Assembly: GCA_020137815.1 (NCBI GenBank)
Contig: CM035359.1
Location: forward strand, 246,001 to 310,000
Source: Hormiphora californensis
Taxonomy: Eukaryota; Ctenophora; Tentaculata; Cydippida; Pleurobrachiidae
Reading direction: 5' to 3'
Length of the DNA: 64,000 bases
The position numbers and the translations under genes were made by a program. The notes beneath the pieces are model-generated. The model ran no database searches, had not been told where the DNA came from, and saw only the letters and a list, made by a program, of their open reading frames with translations. Below are positions 57,737-64,000 of this stretch, one piece after another. The first letter of the stretch is position 1; each line of letters starts with the position of its first letter.

Positions 57737-58109
57737 GTCTACTTACCTCCATCTTCTATTTGGAGTCAGATCAGCAAGACTCTGACGGATAAGAATATAC
57801 ATCCAAAAGGGGATATTAGATCCTGGCCTGGGGCCTGGGACTTTCATAACTGCATGGTCTCGATATTTAATAGATTGAATAGATCTTCCGAACCACCGAA
57901 GAAGCCCAGCCCCACGGCCCGTGCCTCCCGTTCCCTTTTGATGTACTTTCTCTGTCGGCTCAGGGTTTACAATCCTTTTTACGTTAATTCTTCAACGTAG
58001 CCGTTTCCCAGCTAGCTTTCTCTCGCTCTCTCCCCTTACTCCATAGATCGGAGAGAGTGTGAGAGGGCGTCCAGCGGGAGACGGGCCCCCGAAGTTTCCA
58101 CCCCTCTAG
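57737..58109 (+). CDS. two tentative terminal exons, unknown gene
   Basis: 57737-57964 reads VYLPPSSIWSQISKTLTDKN...LLMYFLCRLR after an acceptor-like TTCAAG and before a weak donor. 58047-58109 follows CTCCATAG and continues in phase as IGESVRGRPAGDGPPKFPPL-stop. The amino-acid composition looks protein-like, but the splice sites are weak, no family is recognised and the upstream part is missing. It could be the end of a gene or chance. Confidence 0.2.
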
Positions 58110-58119
58110 AGATGAGCGA

Positions 58120-58430
58120 GTGTGTTTCTAAACCATCGATACACTCGGCTCGCATGGTTGAGGTGGAGGCTTTGGGGAGGCCTGTACAGGCACCAGGCTG
58201 TACCCGATCAATCATTTTAGATATATATCATATAATTATATATACATTATACACTATATACATATACAGTATATATATATATATTTTACACTATATATAC
58301 AGTATATATATATTACACTATTTACCTCATTCATGATACGCTTACTGGTGTAACTGTAATAGAATTTAACGTGTTTTATGGGATATCTCCCAACTTAAAT
58401 AGATATTATATAATACACCCGGGTTACATA
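58120..58430. other. AT-rich stretch, no gene
   Basis: (TA)n-rich and TATACACTATATATACAG repeats at 58215-58320; nothing coding. Confidence 0.5.
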
Positions 58431-58505
58431 TATTGGATATTACCCTAATATTCCCTCTCTATCTCTCCAATCAGTTCGACACTGTGGCTTGATTATTATC
58501 CATAC

Positions 58506-58592
58506 CTGCGTAGTGGTCAGGTTTAACCCGTTATTCTTTAGACGGAGGCTTGGTGACAACAGAACTTGAGTGGTATTTACAGGATCCGGCAT
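58506..58592 (-). CDS. tentative first coding exon, unknown gene
   Basis: On the minus strand ATG at 58592 opens MPDPVNTTQVLLSPS... for 29 codons and ends at a good donor (CGCAG-GTATGG). The frame is also open upstream (LRPLPCDLVPE). About 50 bases upstream is a TCTCTTAGTTAAAGTA string, the same motif found in twinfilin introns 1 and 4. No partner exon was found. Confidence 0.25.
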
Positions 58593-59150
58593 TTCCGGCA
58601 CTAGATCACACGGCAAAGGACGCAACAGGGAGAGTTTGATACTTTAACTAAGAGAACAACAATGAACAACCGCCTTGTCGTATAGTGCCGGGGGAAGCTT
58701 AGCACCATTTTTACATAAGTGGTCTTGGTCTTTTCGTGCCTTCCTGGTCTTGATCTATATATGTATGATATTTGCGTATATATATTTTACAATCCACTCC
58801 CTCCCAGCTTATTATTGATTTTAGTAGGGGTAGCGTGGCATGCACCCAGTATTTGAGCCGTGCAAATCTTCTAACTTTTGTAGGTGATGTACATCTCTGT
58901 TTTGTGTGTGTGTGCCACGCTAATGTCCCCTACTACCAGGTCACAGTGTCAAAATTATATTTGCTTTTTATAGCGGGCGGGCGTTCATTCACCCGCCAGA
59001 GCCCTGCAGTAGGGTTTATATATTTACAGTTTTTCCGAGTTCTTTTTCTGGCGAATAAACTATGGAATTCAAGATGAATTATTAGTACTATTGGGTAGAG
59101 AGGGGTCGATTTATAAATAGAAGGAGGAAGAGATGCAGAGGAATAGAGAA

Positions 59151-59416
59151 GGGGGTTCAAGATAAATAGTTCGGACGTATTATAATTATGTCTCATTTCA
59201 ATTTTTTTGGTTTTATTTCCCAGAAAAAAAGTATAAATAAAAAGCTAGTCTTTGGGGGGGGGGTCTATTTAGGTTCTAACCACTAAAGGAAATTGAATAA
59301 GTGGTTAATTGTGGGGGGTACTTTTGGGTTTTGACCACTTAAGCAATTTTTAGACATATAATACGTCCGAACGATTTACCTTGAAAGCCCCCCCCCCCCC
59401 CCCCCCCCCCCCCCCG
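59151..59416. mobile_element. possible fourth G-run-terminated element
   Basis: GGGGG-TTCAAGATAAATAGTTCGG at the left is mirrored by CGATTTACCTTGAA-AG-C-run at the right, with GGACGTATTATA paired further in. The C-run is about 30 bases. Flanking ATAGAGAA and GTAGAGAG are only an approximate duplication. A second G-run lies inside at about 59252-59261. Confidence 0.5.
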
Positions 59417-59510
59417 TAGAGAGATAGAGAAACCGTTTTTAGGCAAACTCTCGCATTTGTGTGAAAACGTTGGGATAATTATTCGTTACATGTTCATATA
59501 AAAATATATA

Positions 59511-59667
59511 CAGTCGGACCCCGATTTAGGGACACCCTCGGGGGAAAGGCTCTTGTCCACTAAATCGGGGTGTCCACTAAATCGGGGTCAAATAAGGTTA
59601 ATTTCCTATATCGAGGGAAAAAAATCCTGTCCCTAAATCGGGGTGCCACTAAATCGGGGTCCGACTG
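59511..59667. mobile_element. pogo/Tigger-like MITE
   Basis: TA-CAGTCGGACCCCGATTTAGG at the left and TAAATCGGGGTCCGACTG-TA at the right, with inner TAAATCGGGGT repeats. CAGT termini, TA duplication and ATTTA-containing repeats are typical of pogo-group MITEs. Confidence 0.75.
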
Positions 59668-59746
59668 TATATACAATTAACTTAAATTCATATGTATACA
59701 GGCAGGCCAGCTGGCCTGCTGCTATACATAATACATATTATATCCC

Positions 59747-60440
59747 AATATAACGCCCACTGCGCTTTTTTTAGACCAATATCACCCGCGCGGTAGCGGG
59801 CTGATATGACTGCATCCGAAATGATAAATCTCATAACGCCCGCTCCAAAACTGCAATTTATTACACGCAAGAATTCATTCAAAAAAGGTGTGAAATCCTT
59901 TCTTTTGGTTGTGTGTACTGTTGTGTACACACTGTTTCAAAGAGAAAGACAGATTGACACAACAAGGGGCGGCAGAATGGCGACAAGAGAGAGAGAGACA
60001 AGAGAGACATTGGTAATCGTTATCTCTCTCTATTTAATTAGCGTCCAATAGTTCGTTTGTGTGTGTGTGTGTGTGTGTGAGTGTCTAGACATGTCTGGAG
60101 TTGAAAAGGGAACATATTTGAAGGATTGGCATGAGTTGTGTTGCCTCTCTCTCTCTGTGTAATCATTTGTTGTTGAACCGTGAAACTTTGATGATGTTGA
60201 ATAGTTTGTCAAATTGAGTTGAAAAACTTGAATGGGGATTAGTGTTGTTCTCTCCTTGCTTGCAGTGGGCGTTATATGCTATAACACCTTATGTGTATCA
60301 ATATATCGCCCTCACTACGTTCGGGGCGATATATTGCATATCGTCTCCTTGCTCCGCAAGGAGCCGATATGCGTGCATATCACGCCCCGCGCGGGGCGCG
60401 ATATACAGATACACACCGGTGTTATAGCACATATAAATAT
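59747..60440. repeat. foldback region with GC-rich hairpins
   Basis: ATATAACGCCCACTGC near 59748 is mirrored by GCAGTGGGCGTTATATGC near 60261. After it come dense hairpins (GATATATTG, GGAGCCGATATGC, CCCCGCGCGGGGCG) to about 60430. The open frame crossing 60232-60864 is a product of this repeat and of GAGACACCAATCATCATGG repeats. Confidence 0.5.
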
Positions 60441-60948
60441 GAGTATACAAACTCAAAACAACGGTGGTTTTTTCGGTCCATACTATCAGTTTCATGATGC
60501 TCACGAGGAGACACCAATCATCATGGCGTCACCAATCACCATGGAGACACCAATGGAGACTGGAGACACCATGGAGACACCATGGAGACACCAATCATCA
60601 TGGCGTCATGTACTGCGTGTTTGTGTGATTGTTTGTTTGTGTGTTTACTTGATATCATGTAGACGTGTTCATGGATCAATAGAAGTGGGACCAGTAACAA
60701 TATTTTTTGCCGAAAACATAAGAAGACAGTGTATTGATACACTTCCCCTGATTTTCATGATGTTGTCACCGTCTTCTCAAACGTTTTTTGCAAACCTCTC
60801 ACACATGTGGTGTGCGTGTCAAAATGATAAATATCACACGCACATGGGGGTGATAACTTCATAACATCCGACTTCACATTGTAATGAGATTTATCCTTAG
60901 TTTTTTCCTAAAAAGCATGGTTGATCTATATCTACCTATATGCCATTA

Positions 60949-61100
60949 CAGTCAAACTTCGAGGTGCCGTTATCCTTGTGTGCTTGTGCGGAGGGGTATT
61001 TTCATATTATATCCCAAGTCACTTTGTCGGTACGGGGTTACCAATTGGTAATTTGTCCGTCTAGTTTTAAATCGAGGTTCGGTAAATCGAGGTTTGGCTG
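60949..61100. mobile_element. diverged pogo/Tigger-like MITE
   Basis: CAGTCAAACTTCGAGGTGCC at the left and AAATCGAGGTTTGGCTG at the right form imperfect inverted termini of the same style as 59511-59667. A truncated relative lies at about 62370-62431 (GGACCCCGATTTACTGGG and AAATCGGGGTCCGGCTG). Confidence 0.6.
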
Positions 61101-62820
61101 TTATGTACATACCCTGATGCCTGACCATTGGCTTTCTGCGACTCAAAGATTGTTTGAACTCCTCTTTCATTACAATGAATGATTAGAAAAACAACATTTG
61201 AAATGTCACAGAAGGCCAAACTATCATTATCTTAGTTAGATTTTCCACAAAAGATGAGGCTACGTTTTTGCCATGGTTACCTAGCAACGTACCAGTCACT
61301 TGGTTACCATGGCAATGACATAACCTCCCTAGCAACGCTATAAAGATTTTTCGTAAGACAGATGCAGTAACAGTGCATGAAACATGTTAAAATGTATCAT
61401 CTCACATTTAAATGGTAGCTCTGGCTTCAAATACATGTGTGTGGGAATAATCGAGAGAGAGAAAGAGAGAGAGAGAGAGAAAGATAGTGAGAGAAAGATG
61501 GATTGAGAAAGAATATAATGTGATTAAAGAAGGTTTTAGAAACACATGTTCTAAGCTTGTTTAACCAGCTCTAATATGGGAAATGTTTCTTTACTTTCTA
61601 CTGTTGCACTTGAACCATGAAGCTCGTTGAAATATATCTTCAAGTGCGTAGAATGATATCGTCTGAGAAGAAGATATGGAGAGATCGAATAGTACACTAG
61701 CATGGTACAGGGAGTTCCGTGCTTGTATATCACATATAGGTATCGCCCGACATACCACGCTATTGTCCTCTACTAGAATGAGATGGAAAGTTGAATGTTA
61801 TTGGATGTCGTTTTAAATCAGAAGGGCGAATAGTCGAACCAGATCGAATAGTCGGACCAGATCGAGTAGTCGAACCATATCGAATAGTCGGACCAGATCG
61901 AGTAGTCGACGTCGATTTGGAATGAAAAACCTCTTCATAAAGTATCTAGTTCGTAATTCGTTTTTTTAGAAAAATATCATGAATATATAATGCATGATTG
62001 AGAAAAAATGAATCGACACTGGCCCTACTCTCGCCTATGTAGATGTCTCCGAAATCGTTTGTATTTTTGAAAGGAATCTAACTTTTCTTTCCAGTACAAC
62101 ACAGATTTCGTTTTATATCTGAATAAAGTCGGTTATCATTCATTTTACGTGGCTTCTGATTTGACCCAGAGCCCCCACGAAAATGCGTGAAACTGCTGAT
62201 TATGAACTGCTACATTTTCCCAAGCCCCCTTTTTTGAGACTTCCCCCTTCTGATCTATATTCGGTTTTGTGTCAGACGGAGTGAGCCAGTTGGCTGCTTT
62301 TTGAAATGGGATTATATAATAGTGTTCTGTCTTCGAGCTGAATTTACCGTGTTTTTACTGCGTTCTCTCGCGGACCCCGATTTACTGGGATCATCGGGAG
62401 AAAGGGTTTTTTAAATCGGGGTCCGGCTGTATATAATATCACTTCTCCAAATATGTCTCCACGAATTCACTGTAATGGGTTGGTATCTAGTGAAAATTGT
62501 AATTTTACGTCATAGTTTTCAGGCCCTTTTTTAGATGTTTATGCTCTAAAAGGACACCAGCTGATGTAGATCACACAGATCTGGTGAGGGCCGGGAGTTC
62601 TAAGAAATTTAATTTCTAAGAATTTGAACCAACAAGTAATGTTGAGTAATTTCGAAAATTTCGCTGTAGGCGGCGATGTGTGGGTGGCCAATATGACAAA
62701 GCAGTAAGCACCACTTCTAGTTTCATACAAATCACTTTAAAATAACCAAAAAAGAGAAAACACTGTTGTTCAAACCCCTCCCTCCATCTCTAGGCAATGG
62801 TACACGGCAGCGCTATGTGA
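61101..62820. other. no gene recognised
   Basis: Holds two X-box-like motifs (GCCATGGTTACCTAGCAAC and GGTTACCATGGCAATG, about 61271-61315), a GA tract at 61451-61485 and a tandem repeat of ATCGAGTAGTCGAACC/ATCGAATAGTCGGACC at about 61825-61910. Confidence 0.5.
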
Positions 62821-64000
62821 ATGGGTGACGAAACACAGCACCAGGTGAGCCTTAATTGCATAGGTCACGTACATAGAATCTTACTTTACTCTCTCCTAGT
62901 AAATATAACAATCTTACTCTGCTCTCTTCTAGTAAATATAACAATCTTACTCTGCTCTCTCCCTAGTAAATATAACAATCTTACTCTGCTCTCTTCTAGT
63001 TAATATAACAATCTTACTTTGCTCTCTCCTAGTTAATATAACAATCTTACTCTGCTCTCTTCTAGTTAATATAACAATCTTACTTTGCTCTCTCCTAGTT
63101 AATATAACAATCTTACTCTGCTCTCTCCTAGTTAATATAACAATCTTACTCTGCTCTCTCCTAGTTAATATAACAATCTTACTCTGCTCTCTCCTAGTAA
63201 ATAAAACAATCTTACTCTGCTCTCTCCTAGTAAATATAACAATCTTACTCTACTCTCTCCTAGTTAATATAATAATCTTACTCTGCTCTCTCCTAGTTAA
63301 TATAACAATCTTACTCTGCTCTCTTCTAGTAAATATAAGAATCTTACTCTGCTCTCTCCTAGTAAATGACCACCCTTCAAAGTCACTTCTCACATTTCTC
63401 TTATCTATTTTGTATCTCGAGCAGCGCTCTGCATACTTGTACAACTGCTAGTGTTCCTGACCCAGTACACCTGTACTGGCCAACCAGTTCCAGATGGATC
63501 GAGCGTTTTCAACATGGCAACATTCAGTTCCTGGCGACAATGCAGGTATAGCGGACTTCATCCGGCTAGAGACCTCAATCCTGGCTACTATGAGAAGAAT
63601 CGGGGGCTACCCTGACTCTAACAAGGAGGGTGGTGAATTTGATCCCAACAAGATCACTACCAGCAAACTATCGAGTCTTGACACCAACAAGAAGGTAAAG
63701 TTGATTGCAGACATGGCCGGTCTGCTCTGGTTCCGAGCTCTGCCACTGTCGAAGTTAGCTAGAAAACAGTTTGAGCTAGTGGAAGAAAAACCAAATCTTG
63801 ACGAGTCTAAGGAGAAGGTGGAGAAACTACTGGGACACTTAGAGCACACCAGAGACCGCCTCGACACTGTCAAGGACGAGCTACTGGAGCGTGACAGGAA
63901 AATGATCACCCTTCAAGAAGAGATTAGTGCCCTAAAAGACTCCATTATCTCGATGAAGGATTCTCAACTGGAGAGTAGCATCAGTGCTGTCCAGACTGTT
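62821..64000 (+). CDS. coiled-coil protein, partial at window edge
   Basis: A continuous frame from an ATG at 63494 (MDRAFSTWQHSVPGDNAG...) runs 169 codons and leaves the window open. Residues about 1-90 look globular (IADFIRLETSILATMRRIGG, LIADMAGLLWFRALPLSKLA). From about 95 onward the pattern is heptad-like and charged (ESKEKVEKLLGHLEHTRDRL, LQEEISALKDSIISMKD), i.e. coiled coil. A short upstream exon at 62821-62844 (MGDETQHQ, donor CAG-GTGAGC) could splice in phase to an acceptor just before 63488 or 63494. I do not recognise a family; retroelement ORF1 proteins can look similar, so a mobile origin is not excluded. The intron between is filled by a minisatellite. Confidence 0.55.
62874..63365 (+). 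repeat. 33-bp minisatellite with acceptor-like units
   Basis: About 15 copies of a unit of about 33 bases containing TATAACAATCTTACTCTG then CTCTCTCCTAGT. Units vary by AGTAAATA versus AGTTAATA and TCTTCTAG versus CTCCTAG. Each carries a pyrimidine tract plus TAG in the sense of the plus-strand gene. The unit is clearly related to the 36-base unit of twinfilin intron 1 (both have TAACAATCTTAC followed by CTCT and CTAG or TTAG). Confidence 0.9.

Noticed and set aside
60232-60864. 210-codon plus-strand frame with hydrophobic start
   Set aside because: It spans a hairpin-rich foldback and GAGACACCAATCATCATGG repeats; no consistent domain, and the hydrophobic start coincides with the inverted repeat.

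Overview
The window is nuclear DNA of a multicellular animal. Genes are split by GT-AG introns, and the recognisable products are animal-type: twinfilin, the twin Cx9C mitochondrial protein CMC4, a vezatin-like junction protein, a secreted tandem F-type lectin and a multi-finger C2H2 protein. Non-LTR retrotransposons of two kinds and a Penelope-like element are also present. Compact genes set among many foldback repeats and long (GA)n tracts would suit an early-branching marine invertebrate such as a sponge. That placement is inference; no rRNA or mitochondrial marker is present to settle it.

Layout. 1-5 kb is repeat-bearing and gene-poor. At 5.4 kb a single open frame encodes a signal peptide followed by an almost pure Lys/Arg polycation. 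5.8-15 kb is a nest of inverted-repeat elements, including a 2.26 kb TTAA-flanked element inserted inside an older foldback, and a tandem array that carries one element with its empty-site counterpart beside it. 15.1-17.9 kb (+) is a two-domain F-type lectin. 18-24 kb is repeats. 24.1-24.8 kb (+) is an acidic, membrane-anchored protein of unknown family.

26.6-37.7 kb is the conserved gene block, all on the minus strand: vezatin-like (37.7-35.1), CMC4 (34.7-34.5) and twinfilin (33.6-26.6, 11 exons, about 337 residues). Twinfilin intron 3 holds a complete oppositely oriented gene for a small secreted two-repeat protein. Introns 1, 3 and 9 are packed with minisatellites that run directly into the 3' splice sites. 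38-45.5 kb is retrotransposon-derived: a nearly intact LINE on the minus strand with endonuclease and reverse transcriptase, and a 5'-truncated L2/CR1-like copy on the plus strand.

48-57.1 kb (+) is a zinc-finger gene with Ser/Gln-rich upstream exons and about ten C2H2 fingers. Its 5.8 kb intron has absorbed a 1.3 kb near-perfect palindrome, a Penelope GIY-YIG fragment bracketed by two inverted hammerhead-ribozyme motifs, and other elements. 57-62.8 kb is mostly repeats with a few tentative exons. At the right edge (62.8-64 kb, +) a gene for a coiled-coil protein runs off the window; its first intron carries a minisatellite related to that of twinfilin intron 1.

The points most worth attention are the minisatellites fused to 3' splice sites, including one repeat family shared by introns of two genes; the family of elements ending in G-runs with 7-8 bp duplications; the hammerhead/GIY-YIG module; and the secreted polycation. 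Exon boundaries were read by eye from GT/AG sites, reading phase and protein similarity, without alignment software.
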